From NCBI RefSeq assembly GCF_017876295.1, contig NZ_JAGINT010000001.1:3348001-3412000 (forward strand): a DNA stretch of 64,000 nucleotides. The letters run 5' to 3'. Below, piece after piece: positions 46,362 to 57,438 of this stretch; position 1 is the first letter of the stretch, and each line of letters opens with the position of its first letter. A program made the position numbers and the translations under genes. Below the pieces are notes generated by a model, which made no database searches, had not been told where the DNA came from, and was given only the letters and a program-made list of their open reading frames with translations. The DNA comes from Kribbella aluminosa (GTDB lineage: Bacteria > Actinomycetota > Actinomycetes > Propionibacteriales > Kribbellaceae).

Positions 46362-47650
46362 CCGCATCCCTGGTCACCGGCGCGCGCATTCTTGGCGGCG
46401 AGGTGGCGGACCTGCTGATCGACAACGGCGAGATTGTTGCTGTCGGAACCGGCCTCGCCCGGCCCGACGGCGTCGCGACGATCGACGCCGAGGGCCTGAT
46501 CGCGCTGCCCGGGCTGGTCGACCTGCACACGCACCTGCGGGAGCCGGGCCGCGAGGACGCGGAGACCGTGTTCACCGGCACCCGGGCCGCCGCCAAGGGC
46601 GGGTTCACCGCGGTGTTCGCGATGGCCAACACCGACCCGGTCGCCGACACCGCCGGCGTCGTCGAGCAGGTCTGGCGGCTCGGCCGCGACGCCGGGTACG
46701 CCGACGTGTACCCGATCGGCGCGGTCACCGTCGGCCGGAAGGGAACGCAGCTCGCGGAACTGGGCGCGATGGCGGACTCCGCCGCACGGGTCCGGGTGTT
46801 CTCCGACGACGGCGACTGTGTCTGGGACGCCGCGCTGATGCGCCGCGCCCTGGAGTACGTGAAGGCGTTCGGCGGAGTGATCGCCCAGCACGCGCAGGAG
46901 CCGCGGCTCACCCAGGGTGCGCAGATGAACGAGGGCGCGCTGTCGGGCGTCCTCGGCCTGACCGGCTGGCCGAGCGTCGCCGAGGAGGCCATCATCGCGC
47001 GCGACATCCTGCTGAACGCGCACGTCGGCTCGAAGCTGCACGTCTGCCACCTGTCCACCAAGGGTTCGGTGGAGATCGTCCGTGCCGCCAAGCGCCGCGG
47101 GCTCGAGGTGACCGCCGAGGTGACGCCGCACCACCTGCTGCTCACCGAGGACCTCGCCGCCTCCTACAACCCGGTGTACAAGGTGAACCCGCCGCTGCGC
47201 ACCAAGGAAGACGTCGAGGCGGTCCGCGAAGGGCTGGCCGACGGCACCATCGACATCGTCGCCACCGACCACGCGCCGCATCCGGTCGAGGACAAGGACT
47301 GCGAGTGGAGCGCGGCCGCTTTCGGTATGACCGGGCTGGAGACGGCGCTGAGCGTCGTACAGCACGCGATGGTCGACACCAAGCTGCTCAGCTGGGCCGA
47401 CGTCGCCGACCGGATGAGCTACCGTCCGGCCGCGATCGGCCAGGCAGCGGAGCACGGCCGGCCGCTCGCGGTCGGTGCGCCCGCGAACGTGGTGCTGTAC
47501 GACCCGCGCGTCGAGCAGACCGTCGTACCGAGTGCTTCGGTGTCGCTGTCGCGGAACACCCCGTTCGAAGGGATGACGCTGCCGGGCAAGGTGGTCGCGA
47601 CCTTCCTGCGCGGCGAGGCCACCGTGCTGGAGGGTGAGCTGACCCGATGA
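46358..47650 (+). CDS. pyrC: Dihydroorotase
   Basis: A 430-residue amidohydrolase closing carbamoyl-aspartate to dihydroorotate. Zinc ligands are in [19 protein letters not shown], the metal-binding His in [13 protein letters not shown] and [14 protein letters not shown], and the catalytic Asp in [14 protein letters not shown]. The length is that of class I dihydroorotase. It overlaps pyrB by 4 bp at its start and the PH-like gene by 4 bp at its end. Confidence 0.96.
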   Translation: MTASLVTGARILGGEVADLLIDNGEIVAVGTGLARPDGVATIDAEGLIALPGLVDLHTHLREPGREDAETVFTGTRAAAKGGFTAVFAMANTDPVADTAGVVEQVWRLGRDAGYADVYPIGAVTVGRKGTQLAELGAMADSAARVRVFSDDGDCVWDAALMRRALEYVKAFGGVIAQHAQEPRLTQGAQMNEGALSGVLGLTGWPSVAEEAIIARDILLNAHVGSKLHVCHLSTKGSVEIVRAAKRRGLEVTAEVTPHHLLLTEDLAASYNPVYKVNPPLRTKEDVEAVREGLADGTIDIVATDHAPHPVEDKDCEWSAAAFGMTGLETALSVVQHAMVDTKLLSWADVADRMSYRPAAIGQAAEHGRPLAVGAPANVVLYDPRVEQTVVPSASVSLSRNTPFEGMTLPGKVVATFLRGEATVLEGELTR

Positions 47651-48138
47651 AGGCCTTCCTGGGCATTCTCGGCACGCTGCTGGTGCTGGCGGCGGGCTAC
47701 TTCGGGATGTACCGGGGCTGGCGGAACCGCCAGGCCCGGCAGGCCGACCTGTCGCCGTTGCCCACGGCACCAGCTGACGACACACGGGGCGTCGAGGGCG
47801 TGTACGTCGCGACGACGAGCGCCGGCGACTGGATGGACCGGATCGCCGTCCACGAACTGGGCGTCCGCAGCATCGCGGACCTGGCCGTCAGCGCGGACGG
47901 TCTGATCTTCCACCGGCAGGGCGCGGGGGACGTGTTCATCCCCGCGGACCACCTCATCGGGGTCCGGACCGACCGTGGCATCGCCGGCAAGGTGACCGCG
48001 GAGAAGTCCGGCCTGGTGGTGGTCACCTGGACCCACGACGGCCGCGAGCTGGACACCGGGTTCCGCCCGCGCCGGAAGGCCGACACCGCCGCCCTGACCG
48101 AATCCATCGCAACACTGATCGGAGCCGAGCACAGATGA
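47647..48138 (+). CDS. Membrane-anchored PH-like protein in the pyr operon
   Basis: A 163-residue protein with an N-terminal span (residues ~3-21, [19 protein letters not shown]) and a cytosolic beta-rich domain (~55-155) with [40 protein letters not shown] and [20 protein letters not shown], resembling bacterial PH-like folds. Function is unknown. A membrane protein gene at exactly this position (Rv1382, between pyrC and carA) is also found in M. tuberculosis, so the link with pyrimidine synthesis is old. It overlaps both neighbours by 4 bp. Confidence 0.85.
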   Translation: MKAFLGILGTLLVLAAGYFGMYRGWRNRQARQADLSPLPTAPADDTRGVEGVYVATTSAGDWMDRIAVHELGVRSIADLAVSADGLIFHRQGAGDVFIPADHLIGVRTDRGIAGKVTAEKSGLVVVTWTHDGRELDTGFRPRRKADTAALTESIATLIGAEHR

Positions 48139-49265
48139 GCCAGCCTGCCCAGAGAAAGGCACTGCTCGTCCTCGAAGACGGCCGGTCGTTCGCCGGTACG
48201 TCGTACGGGGCGACCGGAGAGACCTTCGGCGAGGCGGTGTTCACCACCGGGATGACCGGGTACCAGGAGACACTGACCGACCCCTCGTACCACCGGCAGA
48301 TCGTCACCCAGACCGCGCCGCACATCGGCAACACCGGGATCAACGACGAGGACGACGAGTCGCAGAAGATCTGGGTCGCCGGGTACGTCGTCCGCGACCC
48401 TGCCCGGGTGCCGTCCAATTGGCGCGCCACCCGGTCGCTCGACGACCAGCTGCAGGCGCAGGACATCGTCGGGATCTCCGGGATCGACACCCGCGCGCTG
48501 ACCCGGCACCTGCGTGAACGCGGCGCGATGCGGGCCGGCATCTCGACCGAGATCCTGGACGCCGGCGAGCTGCTGAAGAAGGTCCTGGAGCAGCCGCCGA
48601 TGGTCGGCGCCGACCTGGCCACCGAGGTGACGACGTTCGCGCCGTACGTCGTGCCCGCTCTCGGAGAACGTAGGTTCACCGTGGTCGCCCTCGACCTCGG
48701 GATCAAGTCGATGACGCCGAAACGGATGGCCGAGCGCGGCATCGAGGTCCACGTGGTGCCCGCGAACACCTCGCTGGAGCAGGTGCTCGCGATCAACCCC
48801 GACGGCATCTTCATGAGCAACGGCCCGGGCGACCCGGAGACCACCGAACACCCGACGGAGCTGCTCAAGGAGCTGTTGCAGCGGGGCAAGCCGTACTTCG
48901 GGATCTGCTTCGGCAACCAGGTGTTCGGGCGGGCGCTCGGGCTCGGCACGTTCAAGCTGAAGTACGGGCACCGCGGCATCAACCAGCCGGTGCTCGACCG
49001 GGCCACCGGGAAGGTCGAGATCACCGCGCAGAACCACGGCTTCGCGGTGGACGCGCCACTGGACGGTCCGGTTGAGACGCCGTACGGGACCGTCGAGGTG
49101 TCGCATGTCTCGCTCAACGACAACGTGGTCGAAGGGCTCCGGCTCACCAAGGACGGCAAAGTGCTGGCCTTCTCGGTGCAGTACCACCCCGAGGCGGCGG
49201 CGGGTCCGCACGACTCGGCGTACTTGTTCGATCGATTCGTCGAACTGATGGAAGGACGGGCCTGA
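48135..49265 (+). CDS. carA: Carbamoyl-phosphate synthase small subunit
   Basis: A 376-residue glutamine amidotransferase subunit that supplies ammonia to CarB. The N-terminal CPSase_sm_chain region ([20 protein letters not shown]) is followed by a class I GATase domain with the nucleophile Cys in [17 protein letters not shown] and His/Glu in [11 protein letters not shown]. The nucleophile motif is GICFGNQ rather than the common GICLGHQ. It is coupled with carB by a 1-bp overlap (ATG inside TGATG). Confidence 0.95.
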   Translation: MSQPAQRKALLVLEDGRSFAGTSYGATGETFGEAVFTTGMTGYQETLTDPSYHRQIVTQTAPHIGNTGINDEDDESQKIWVAGYVVRDPARVPSNWRATRSLDDQLQAQDIVGISGIDTRALTRHLRERGAMRAGISTEILDAGELLKKVLEQPPMVGADLATEVTTFAPYVVPALGERRFTVVALDLGIKSMTPKRMAERGIEVHVVPANTSLEQVLAINPDGIFMSNGPGDPETTEHPTELLKELLQRGKPYFGICFGNQVFGRALGLGTFKLKYGHRGINQPVLDRATGKVEITAQNHGFAVDAPLDGPVETPYGTVEVSHVSLNDNVVEGLRLTKDGKVLAFSVQYHPEAAAGPHDSAYLFDRFVELMEGRA

Positions 49266-52200
49266 TGCCACGTCGTACAGACATCGAGTCGGTCCTGGTG
49301 ATCGGGTCCGGCCCGATCGTGATCGGCCAGGCCTGCGAGTTCGACTACTCCGGGACCCAGGCCTGCCGAGTGCTCCGCGAGGAGGGCTTCCGGGTCGTCC
49401 TGGTGAACTCCAACCCGGCCACGATCATGACCGACCCGGAGTTCGCGGACGCGACGTACGTCGAGCCGATCACGCCGGAGTTCGTCGAGAAGGTGATCGA
49501 GAAGGAGCGCCCGAACGCCCTGCTCGCCACCCTCGGCGGCCAGACCGCGCTGAACGCGGCGATCGCGCTGCACGACAACGGCGTACTGGAGAAGTACGGC
49601 GTGGAGCTGATCGGCGCCTCCGTCGACGCGATCCAGCGCGGTGAGAACCGGGAGTCGTTCAAGCACATCGTCGAGAAGCTCGGGGCGGAGACCGCGCGGT
49701 CGGTGATCTGCCACACGCTCGACGACGTGATGGGCGCGGCCGCCGAGCTCGGGTACCCGCTGGTCGTGCGGCCGTCGTTCACGATGGGCGGCGTCGGCAG
49801 CGGGATGGCGTACGACGAGGCCGACCTGCGCCGGATCGCCGGCGCCGGGCTGCACGCCTCGCCGACGACGGAGGTGCTGATCGAGGAGTCGATCCTCGGC
49901 TGGAAGGAGTACGAGCTGGAGGTGATGCGCGACAAGGCCGACAACGTCGTGATCATCTGCTCGATCGAGAACGTCGACCCGATGGGTGTCCACACCGGCG
50001 ACTCGGTCACGGTCGCGCCGGCGATGACGCTGACCGACCGCGAGTACCAGGTCATGCGGGACCTTGCCATCGGCATCATCCGTGAGGTCGGCGTCGACAC
50101 CGGCGGCTGCAACATCCAGTTCGCGGTGGACCCGGCGGACGGCCGGCTGATCGTGATCGAGATGAACCCGCGGGTGTCCCGCTCGTCCGCGCTGGCGTCC
50201 AAGGCGACCGGCTTCCCGATCGCTAAGATCGCCGCGAAGGTCGCCATCGGTTACACGCTGGACGAGATCCCGAACGACATCACCAAGCAGACCCCGGCCA
50301 GCTTCGAGCCGACGCTGGACTACGTGGTGGTGAAGGTGCCGCGGTTCGCGTTCGAGAAGTTCCCGGCCGCGGACGCCACGCTGACCACGCACATGAAGAG
50401 CGTCGGCGAGGCGATGGCGATCGGCCGGAACTACACCGAGGCGCTGCAGAAGGCGCTCCGGTCGCTGGAGAAGCCGGAGGCGCGGTTCTCCTGGGCCGGT
50501 CAGCCGTCGGAACTCGGCCCGTTGCTGGAGGCGATCAAGACGCCGCAGGACGGCCGGCTGCGGATCATCATGGACGCGATCCGGGCCGGGGCGACGGCTC
50601 AGCAGATCTTCGACAACACGAGGATCGATCCGTGGTTCGTGGACCAGCTGTACCTGATCCACGAGACCGCGCTGCAGGTGGCGGCCGCGCCGCGGCTGAC
50701 GCCCGAGGTGATCAAGCTCGCCAAGCGGCACGGGTTCTCCGACCTGCAGCTGGCCGAGATCCGCGGGCTCACCGAGGACGTGGTCCGGGGTGTCCGGCAG
50801 GCGCTCGGGATCCGGCCGGTGTACAAGACGGTCGACACCTGTGCGGCCGAGTTCAAGGCCGAGACGCCGTACCACTACTCGTCGTACGACGAGGAGACGG
50901 AAGTCGCACCGCGCGAGACCCCGGCCGTGCTGATCCTCGGCTCCGGGCCGAACCGGATCGGGCAGGGCATCGAGTTCGACTACTCGTGTGTGCACGCGTC
51001 GATGGCGCTCCGCGAGGCCGGGTACTGCACGATCATGGTGAACTGCAACCCGGAGACGGTGTCGACCGACTACGACACCTCCGACCGGTTGTACTTCGAG
51101 CCGCTCACCTGCGAGGACGTGCTCGAGATCGTGTACGCCGAGCTGCAGGCCGGGCCGGTCGCGGGCGTGATCGTCCAGCTCGGCGGCCAGACGCCGCTCG
51201 GGCTGGCGCAGCGGCTCGCGGACGCCGGCGTACCGATCGTCGGTACGTCGCCGGCCGCGATCCACCTGGCCGAAGAACGTGGCGCCTTCGGCAAGGTGCT
51301 GGCGGACGCGAACCTGCCGGCCCCGAAGCACGGTACGGCGCTGTCCGCCGAGCAGGCGCACGTGATCGCCGAGGAGATCGGCTTCCCGGTGCTGGTGCGG
51401 CCCTCGTACGTGCTCGGCGGGCGGGGGATGGAGATCGTCTACAGCTCGGCCGAGCTGGCCGCCGCGCTGGAGCGGCTGGGCGGGGGCGACGCCTTCGAGC
51501 ACCCGGTGCTGATCGACCGGTTCCTGGACGACGCGGTGGAGATCGACGTCGACGGGCTGTTCGACGGGAACGAGCTGTTCCTCGGCGGCGTGATGGAGCA
51601 CATCGAGGAGGCCGGGGTGCACTCCGGCGACTCGTCGTGCGCGCTGCCGCCGATCACGCTCGGGAACGCGGACATCGAGAACATCCGGCGCTCGACCGAG
51701 GCGATCGCGCGCGGGGTCGGCGTCCGCGGGCTGCTGAACGTGCAGTACGCGCTGGCCGGTGACGTGCTGTACGTCCTGGAGGCGAACCCGCGGGCCTCGC
51801 GGACGGTGCCGTTCGTGTCCAAGGCGACCGCGACACCGCTGGCGAAGGCGGCGGCCCGGGTGATGCTCGGTGCAACCATTTCCGAGCTGCGGACCGAGGG
51901 TCTGCTGCCGGCGTCCGGTGACGGTGGCACGCTGCCGCCGACGACGCCGATCGCGGTCAAGGAAGCCGTGATGCCGTTCAACCGGTTCCGGACCATCGAC
52001 GGCTCGTCGGTCGACACCGTGCTCGGGCCGGAGATGAAGTCCACCGGTGAGGTGATGGGCATCGACGACACGTTCGGTACGGCGTTCGCGAAGTCCCAGG
52101 CGGGGGCGTCGCAGCCGCTGCCGACCGACGGGAAGGTGTTCGTCTCGGTCGCGAACCGGGACAAGCGGCACATGATCTTCCCGGTCAAGCGGCTCGCGGA

Positions 52201-52564
52201 TCTCGGCTTCCAGATCTACGCGACCGAGGGCACGGCCGACGTACTGCGGCGCAACGGCGTCGAGGCCGTCACGGTCCGGAAGAGCAGCCAGGGTCCTGGT
52301 CCGAACGGGGAGCCGACGATCGTCCAGATGGTCCAGGACGGCGAACTGAACCTGATCGTCAACACCCCCATCGGCATCACCCAGGGCGGCTCACCCCGCC
52401 TCGACGGCTACGAGATCCGCAGCGCGGCGGTCGCGCGGAACATCCCCTGCATCACCACCGTGCAGGGTCTCGCGGCCGCGGTCCAGGGCATCGAGGCCCA
52501 GCGGGCCGGCGACATCGCCGTACGGTCCTTGCAGGACTGGGTCCCCAGGATCCACGGTGCCTGA
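49265..52564 (+). CDS. carB: Carbamoyl-phosphate synthase large subunit
   Basis: A 1099-residue enzyme with two homologous ATP-grasp halves. The first begins [20 protein letters not shown] and has [20 protein letters not shown]; the second begins [19 protein letters not shown] and has [20 protein letters not shown]. The C-terminal MGS-like allosteric domain starts near residue 960 ([20 protein letters not shown]). Two internal ammonia/carbamate tunnel domains are of normal length. It supplies both UMP and arginine synthesis. The pyrD GTG overlaps its end by 8 bp. Very long reverse frames over it are shadows. Confidence 0.97.
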   Translation: MPRRTDIESVLVIGSGPIVIGQACEFDYSGTQACRVLREEGFRVVLVNSNPATIMTDPEFADATYVEPITPEFVEKVIEKERPNALLATLGGQTALNAAIALHDNGVLEKYGVELIGASVDAIQRGENRESFKHIVEKLGAETARSVICHTLDDVMGAAAELGYPLVVRPSFTMGGVGSGMAYDEADLRRIAGAGLHASPTTEVLIEESILGWKEYELEVMRDKADNVVIICSIENVDPMGVHTGDSVTVAPAMTLTDREYQVMRDLAIGIIREVGVDTGGCNIQFAVDPADGRLIVIEMNPRVSRSSALASKATGFPIAKIAAKVAIGYTLDEIPNDITKQTPASFEPTLDYVVVKVPRFAFEKFPAADATLTTHMKSVGEAMAIGRNYTEALQKALRSLEKPEARFSWAGQPSELGPLLEAIKTPQDGRLRIIMDAIRAGATAQQIFDNTRIDPWFVDQLYLIHETALQVAAAPRLTPEVIKLAKRHGFSDLQLAEIRGLTEDVVRGVRQALGIRPVYKTVDTCAAEFKAETPYHYSSYDEETEVAPRETPAVLILGSGPNRIGQGIEFDYSCVHASMALREAGYCTIMVNCNPETVSTDYDTSDRLYFEPLTCEDVLEIVYAELQAGPVAGVIVQLGGQTPLGLAQRLADAGVPIVGTSPAAIHLAEERGAFGKVLADANLPAPKHGTALSAEQAHVIAEEIGFPVLVRPSYVLGGRGMEIVYSSAELAAALERLGGGDAFEHPVLIDRFLDDAVEIDVDGLFDGNELFLGGVMEHIEEAGVHSGDSSCALPPITLGNADIENIRRSTEAIARGVGVRGLLNVQYALAGDVLYVLEANPRASRTVPFVSKATATPLAKAAARVMLGATISELRTEGLLPASGDGGTLPPTTPIAVKEAVMPFNRFRTIDGSSVDTVLGPEMKSTGEVMGIDDTFGTAFAKSQAGASQPLPTDGKVFVSVANRDKRHMIFPVKRLADLGFQIYATEGTADVLRRNGVEAVTVRKSSQGPGPNGEPTIVQMVQDGELNLIVNTPIGITQGGSPRLDGYEIRSAAVARNIPCITTVQGLAAAVQGIEAQRAGDIAVRSLQDWVPRIHGA

Positions 52565-53618
52565 GTCGGCCCTGCGGCGGCGGTCGGGGTACGAACGGTT
52601 CGTCCGGCCGGTGCTGTATCGGTTGGGGCGGGGAGATGCGGAGGTCGCGCACGAGCAGACGCTGGCCGGCCTTCGCCTCCTCGGGCGGATTCCGGGGGCA
52701 ACCCGCGCCGGTGCCCGCCTGTTCGGGGCGCCCGCGGCCCGGACTGTGTTCGGCGTGCGGTTTCCTTCGCCTGTCGGGCTGGCGGCCGGGATGGACAAGA
52801 ACGGGATCGCGCTGCGCGCCTGGCCCGCCATCGGGTTCGGCTTCGTGGAGGTCGGGACCGTCACCGCGCATCCCCAGCCGGGGAACGAGAAGCCGCGCCT
52901 GTTCCGCCTGGTCGAGCACGAAGCCGTGATCAACCGCATGGGCTTCAACAACCTCGGCAGCGCGGCCCTGGCCGACCGGCTGGCGGCGTACGGCGACCTC
53001 GGCTACCCGCTCGGTATCTCGATCGGCAAGTCCAAGATCACCCCGCTCGACGAAGCGGTCGGGGACTACGTGACCTCGCTGCGCCGCCTCTACCGGTACG
53101 GCGACTACTTCGCGGTGAACGTCAGCTCCCCGAACACCCCCGGCCTCCGCGAACTCCAGGACGCCGGCCACCTCAGAGAATTACTGACCGCCCTGCACGC
53201 CGAGGCCGCGGCCCTGACCGTCGCCGGTCTCGCCCCGAAACCGATCCTGGTGAAGATCGCCCCCGACCTGACCACGACCGCGATCGACGAACTCCTCCAG
53301 GTCTGCACCGACACCGGCGTCGCCGGCATCATCGCCACCAACACGACGATCGGCCGCCCCGGCGTCGAAACCCATCCGCTGTCCACGCAGACCGGCGGCC
53401 TCTCCGGCCGTCCGCTCGCCGAGATCTCGGCCAAGGTGGTCACCCACATCCATCACGAGACCGGGGGAGCGCTACCCGTCATCGGAGTAGGAGGAATCGT
53501 CGACCCGTCCGACGCAGCCCGCCTCTTCGACGCCGGCGCCAGCCTCGTCCAGGTCTACTCAGGCCTTATCTACAAGGGCCCCGCCCTCGTCCGCCAGATC
53601 AACAGGAGCTTGCCATGA
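52557..53618 (+). CDS. pyrD: Quinone-dependent dihydroorotate dehydrogenase (class 2)
   Basis: A 353-residue FMN enzyme oxidising dihydroorotate at the membrane. The N-terminal helices ([20 protein letters not shown]) are the class 2 membrane-associating part. [37 protein letters not shown] with the catalytic Ser, and [20 protein letters not shown] are present. In M. tuberculosis pyrD lies elsewhere, so its place in the operon here is a difference. GTG start overlaps carB; stop overlaps pyrF. Confidence 0.95.
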   Translation: MPESALRRRSGYERFVRPVLYRLGRGDAEVAHEQTLAGLRLLGRIPGATRAGARLFGAPAARTVFGVRFPSPVGLAAGMDKNGIALRAWPAIGFGFVEVGTVTAHPQPGNEKPRLFRLVEHEAVINRMGFNNLGSAALADRLAAYGDLGYPLGISIGKSKITPLDEAVGDYVTSLRRLYRYGDYFAVNVSSPNTPGLRELQDAGHLRELLTALHAEAAALTVAGLAPKPILVKIAPDLTTTAIDELLQVCTDTGVAGIIATNTTIGRPGVETHPLSTQTGGLSGRPLAEISAKVVTHIHHETGGALPVIGVGGIVDPSDAARLFDAGASLVQVYSGLIYKGPALVRQINRSLP

Positions 53619-54454
53619 GCGACAACAAACCCTTCGGCGCGCGCCTGCGCTCGGCAATGGACACCCGCGGCCCGCTGTGCGTCGGCATCGACCCGCACGC
53701 CCATCTGCTGGACGCCTGGGGCCTCCCGGACACCGCCGAGGGCCTCGCCTCGTTCACGTACGGCGTCGTGGACGCGCTCGCCGACCGGGTCGCGGTGTTC
53801 AAGCCGCAGTCCGCGTTCTTCGAGCGGTTCGGCTCGGCCGGTGTCGCCGTACTCGAGCAGGCCACGATCCGGCTCCGGGAGGCCGGCGCGTTGGTGATCA
53901 TCGACGCGAAGCGCGGTGACATCGGTACGACGATGGCCGGCTACGCGTCGGCGTACCTGTCCGAGAAGGGCCCGCTGGCGTGTGACGCGCTGACGGTCAG
54001 CCCGTACCTCGGCTTCGGTTCGTTGCAGCCCGCGATCGACGAGGCACGGGCGGCGGGGGCCGGCCTGTTCGTGCTCGCGCTGACGTCGAACCCGGAGGGC
54101 CCGCAGTTCCAGTCGGCCCGCACCGCCGACGGCTCGACCGTCGCAGGCGCCGTGCTGGACGGCCTCCGGGGCCTGAACGCGGACGCGGACGGCCTCGGCT
54201 CGTTCGGCGCGGTCGTTGGGGCGACCATCAGTTCGACCGACGAGAACCTGGACATCAACGGCCCGCTGCTGGCCCCGGGCCTCGGCGCCCAGGGCGGCAC
54301 CGCCGAGGGCCTCACGAGGGTCTTCGGTACGGCGGTCCGCAACGTCGTACCCTCCAGCTCCCGCGAGATCCTCGGCGCCGGCCCGGACCCCAAGGCCCTC
54401 CAGGACGCCGCCGCCCGCACCAACGACGCGTACCGGACGGTCCTCGGCTACTGA
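53615..54454 (+). CDS. pyrF: Orotidine 5'-phosphate decarboxylase
   Basis: A 279-residue TIM-barrel decarboxylase forming [20 protein letters not shown] and the catalytic Lys-Asp set in [18 protein letters not shown] mark the longer actinobacterial (type 2) form. [14 protein letters not shown] and [15 protein letters not shown] follow. It is the last pyr gene; orotate phosphoribosyltransferase (pyrE) is not in the operon or the window. An inverted repeat follows 8 bp after the stop. Confidence 0.95.
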   Translation: MSDNKPFGARLRSAMDTRGPLCVGIDPHAHLLDAWGLPDTAEGLASFTYGVVDALADRVAVFKPQSAFFERFGSAGVAVLEQATIRLREAGALVIIDAKRGDIGTTMAGYASAYLSEKGPLACDALTVSPYLGFGSLQPAIDEARAAGAGLFVLALTSNPEGPQFQSARTADGSTVAGAVLDGLRGLNADADGLGSFGAVVGATISSTDENLDINGPLLAPGLGAQGGTAEGLTRVFGTAVRNVVPSSSREILGAGPDPKALQDAAARTNDAYRTVLGY

Positions 54455-54461
54455 CCTCAGA

Positions 54462-54563
54462 TCTGCAGCTCGACAGTACGTACACGTCCACTGCCGACGC
54501 CGTCACGCTCAGCCGGTCGCCCGATCGGCCCGAGCCGGCCGACTCCTCCTGTCGAGCTGCAGA
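54462..54563. repeat. Perfect 15-bp inverted repeat after pyrF
   Basis: TCTGCAGCTCGACAG at 54462-54476 and its exact reverse complement at 54549-54563 flank a 72-bp GC-rich spacer that can fold further (GCCGG...CCGGC). It lies between pyrF and the DUF4037 gene. It may be a terminator with a long stem or the ends of a small element. Confidence 0.65.
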
Positions 54564-54592
54564 ACGAGGCTGAGTATGCGATCTTCGTCGGC

Positions 54593-55549
54593 ATGGGTTC
54601 GGGAGTCGAGTTGTGCCGAAGGTTCTACGACGACGTTGTTCGGCCGGTCGTCGGCGTACCGCACAGTGCCGCGTTGGTGGGGCGCGGGTCGGAGGTGCTC
54701 GGGTACGACGACGCGATGTCGGCGGACCACAACGGCGAGGCGCGGGTGGTGCTGTTCGTGCCGTACGGCGTCACCGTCGCGCCGGAGGTGCCTGACCGGT
54801 TCGAGGGGCGGCCGACGGCCGTCGAGATCCACACGATCCGCGCGTACCTCCAGTCGCAGCTCGGGTTCGATCCGGAGACGGAGCCGACAGTGCGGGACTG
54901 GCTCACGTTCCCGGAACACAACCTGCTGATGATGACCGCAGGCGCGGTCTTCCACGACGACCTCGGCCTGCAGGACGTGCGCGACCAGCTGGCGTACTAC
55001 CCGGACGACGTGTGGCGGTACCTGATGATCGCCGCCTGGTGGCGGGTGCATCCCGAGATGAACCTCGCCGGCCGGGCCGGGTACGTGGGTGACGAACTCG
55101 GTTCGTCCTTGATCGGATCGCAGCTCGTGCAGGATCTCATGCGGTTGTGCTTCCTCGTGGAGCGCCAGTACGCGCCGTACTCGAAGTGGTTCGGTACGGC
55201 GTTCTCCCGGTTGACCTGCGGACCGGCGATCGGCCCGCTTCTGCAGACGGTGCTCCGGGCCGGGTCGTGGGAGCAGCGAGAGGAGGCACTCGCGGCGGCG
55301 TACCGGGCGGTGGGGGAGTTGCACAACAGGCTCGCGATCACTGCGCCGGTCGAGCTCGGTGTCGAGCAGTTGTGGGACCGTCCGTTCAAGGTCGTCTGGG
55401 GCGACTTCCCGGGCGCGCTGTCCGCCGCGATCGAGGATCCGAACGTACGCCGGATCGCCGACCGCTGGCCGGTCGGCGGCGTCGAACAGCTCCGCGACGT
55501 CCTGCACCGGGCCGGCGACCGCCGTCAGCTGCTGGAACTACTCGAGTAG
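54593..55549 (+). CDS. DUF4037 domain protein
   Basis: A 318-residue protein. The start GSGVELCRRFYDDVVRPVVG, then HSAALVGRGSEVLGYDDAMS and ADHNGEARVVLFV are the N-terminal part of DUF4037 proteins, which resemble nucleotidyltransferase folds; here the usual metal-binding pattern is only partly clear. WRYLMIAAWWRVHPEMN and AFSRLTCGPAIGPLL are in the helical C-terminal half. The reaction is unknown. The start is the first ATG after the inverted repeat, with no strong ribosome site. The 3' end overlaps lysR by 25 bp. Confidence 0.75.
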   Translation: MGSGVELCRRFYDDVVRPVVGVPHSAALVGRGSEVLGYDDAMSADHNGEARVVLFVPYGVTVAPEVPDRFEGRPTAVEIHTIRAYLQSQLGFDPETEPTVRDWLTFPEHNLLMMTAGAVFHDDLGLQDVRDQLAYYPDDVWRYLMIAAWWRVHPEMNLAGRAGYVGDELGSSLIGSQLVQDLMRLCFLVERQYAPYSKWFGTAFSRLTCGPAIGPLLQTVLRAGSWEQREEALAAAYRAVGELHNRLAITAPVELGVEQLWDRPFKVVWGDFPGALSAAIEDPNVRRIADRWPVGGVEQLRDVLHRAGDRRQLLELLE

Positions 55550-56382
55550 AGCGCTGTCAGCAGCTCCACCGCGGCCTGGGTCGCCGGATGCGGGTCCGCA
55601 CGCTGCCAGATCAGGTGTACGTCGACTGGCGGCGCGTCCCGCACCGGCCGGTACGTGACGCCGTCCCGCCGGTACTGCGTCGTCGTCGCCTGTGGCGTCA
55701 TCCCGACGCACCGGCCCGAGGCGACCGCCGACAGCCAGTCGTCGACGTCCTGCGTGTACTCGATCACCGGGCGAGCGTCCTCCGGCCAGAGATCAGCCGT
55801 GGTACTTCCGGTCCGCCGGTCGATGACGAGTGTCCTGGTGCGGAGCTGGTCGAGCGTGACGGCCCGCTTGCGGGTGAGCGGGTCGTCGGCGGGCAGAGCG
55901 CAGTACCGCTGCTCCTGCGTGAGCAGTACGTGCGCGAAGCGGTGGAGGTCCAGGTGGCTGCGGATCACCGCGAGGTCGCACAGCCCCTCGGCGAGTCCGC
56001 CGGTCGGGGTGTTGGTGCGGATGAGCTGTATCTCGATGCCGGGATGCTCGGCCGTCCACCGGCGCTGGAACTCGCGCGTGTGGCTGCCGAACGCCGACCA
56101 CGCGTGCCCGACGCGTAGCCGGCTGTGTCCGCTGGTCGCGTCGGCCACTAGTTCGTCGATCTCGGCGAGGACGTGCCGCGCGCGGGCGAGGACCCGGACG
56201 CCGACGGTGGTCGGGGTGAGCGACCGGCTGGTGCGGTGCAGCAGACGGACGCCGAGTTCGCGTTCGAGCGCCAGCAGGTTGCGGGACACTGCGGCCTGCG
56301 AGATCCCGAGCTCGATCGCGGCGTCGGTGAACGTGCCGGAGTCCACGATCTCCACCAGGCACCGCAGCTGCCGGATATCCAT
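55525..56382 (-). CDS. LysR-family transcriptional regulator
   Basis: A 285-residue regulator. The N-terminal helix-turn-helix is LRCLVEIVDSGTFTDAAIEL followed by GISQAAVSRNLLALERELGV; the rest is a periplasmic-binding-like effector domain (LRVGHAWSAFGSHTREF onward). ATG 56382 (MDIRQLRCL) is the standard LysR start; the upstream in-frame ATG would add 14 atypical residues. It is divergent from the EamA gene at 56452 and probably controls it. The C-terminus ends in five or more serines. Confidence 0.87.
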   Translation of the reverse strand: MDIRQLRCLVEIVDSGTFTDAAIELGISQAAVSRNLLALERELGVRLLHRTSRSLTPTTVGVRVLARARHVLAEIDELVADATSGHSRLRVGHAWSAFGSHTREFQRRWTAEHPGIEIQLIRTNTPTGGLAEGLCDLAVIRSHLDLHRFAHVLLTQEQRYCALPADDPLTRKRAVTLDQLRTRTLVIDRRTGSTTADLWPEDARPVIEYTQDVDDWLSAVASGRCVGMTPQATTTQYRRDGVTYRPVRDAPPVDVHLIWQRADPHPATQAAVELLTALYSSSSSS

Positions 56383-56451
56383 GACTCCAGCGTATAGATC
56401 CCGCTGTCGCCGCATTTTGCACACGGCCGCGGGGAGCGGATCCTCGGGATC

Positions 56452-57429
56452 GTGAGGCGAGATCGGTTGGTCGGTGTGGTGATGATGCTCGGCAGCGGGC
56501 TGTCGACGCAGGTCGGTGCGTCGGTGGCGGCGCTGGCGTTCCCGGTGATCGGCCCGGCGGGCGTGGTCGCGATCCGGCAGTGGGTCGCCGCCCTCCTGCT
56601 GCTCGCCGTCGGCCGTCCGCGACTACGCACGATCACCGCCCGCCAGTGGCGCACAGTGATCGCCCTGGCAGCGGTCTTCGCAGTGATGAACCTGTCCCTC
56701 TACACGGCCATCGACCGGGTAGGCCTCGGCATGGCGGTCACGCTCGAATTCCTGGGACCGCTCGCCGTTGCGCTGCTGGGCTCGCGGCGCCTCCTCGACC
56801 TGGTCTGCGCACTCGTCGCCGCACCCGCCGTCATCCTCCTCACCCGTCCGCAGGCAACAACCGACTACCTGGGCATCGGACTGGGTCTGCTCGCCGCACT
56901 CTGCTGGGCGTTCTACATCCTCCTGAACCGAAAGGTCGGAAGAGAGTTGCCGGGCGCAACAGGTGCCGCCGCGGCAGCGGGCCTCTCCGGGTTGGCCTAC
57001 GTACCGGTCGGAATCGTCGTACTGACGCATCACCCCGCAACGCTCGCTTCCGCGACGTACGCGCTGGCCGCCGGCGTGCTCTCGTCGGCCGTCCCGTACT
57101 TCGTCGACGTATTGACGCTGCGCCGGGTCCCGGCCCAGTTCTTCGGCGTGTTCATGAGCGTGAACCCGGTACTCGCGGCCCTCGTCGGGCTCGTCGTACT
57201 GCATCAGAAGCCGGCCGTGCTCGACTGGATCGCGATCCTCGTGATCGTGTCCGCGAACGCGGCGGCGGTGACGTTCGGGGGCACGTTCGGCGCTGACGCA
57301 GTACGTCACAAACGGGTTCCAGTCGCGGAGTGCGATGTTCTTCACGGCGTGCCGGAGCTTGCGGTGACCCCAGCGTTCGGAAAGGTGTCGGCGGACGGGG
57401 AGCCACGGTCTTCCCGCACGACACAGTGA
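56452..57429 (+). CDS. EamA-family transporter with extended tail
   Basis: A 325-residue protein with ten predicted spans in two EamA repeats (VVMMLGSGLSTQVGASVAAL at the start, LGLLAALCWAFYILLNRKVG mid, FMSVNPVLAALVGLVVLHQK late), resembling RhtA-type amino-acid/metabolite exporters. After the last span (ILVIVSANAAAVTFGG) there are ~48 hydrophilic residues (HKRVPVAECDVLHGVPELAV) that look non-family; the original stop may have been lost. GTG start; divergent from lysR over a 69-bp spacer. Confidence 0.82.
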   Translation: MRRDRLVGVVMMLGSGLSTQVGASVAALAFPVIGPAGVVAIRQWVAALLLLAVGRPRLRTITARQWRTVIALAAVFAVMNLSLYTAIDRVGLGMAVTLEFLGPLAVALLGSRRLLDLVCALVAAPAVILLTRPQATTDYLGIGLGLLAALCWAFYILLNRKVGRELPGATGAAAAAGLSGLAYVPVGIVVLTHHPATLASATYALAAGVLSSAVPYFVDVLTLRRVPAQFFGVFMSVNPVLAALVGLVVLHQKPAVLDWIAILVIVSANAAAVTFGGTFGADAVRHKRVPVAECDVLHGVPELAVTPAFGKVSADGEPRSSRTTQ

Positions 57430-57438
57430 AGGAACACG

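Noticed and set aside
48023-52171. A 1382-codon open frame on the reverse strand
   Set aside because: It lies opposite carA/carB, has Arg/Asp/Val/Leu-skewed composition and no domain; it is the usual antisense shadow in high-GC DNA.
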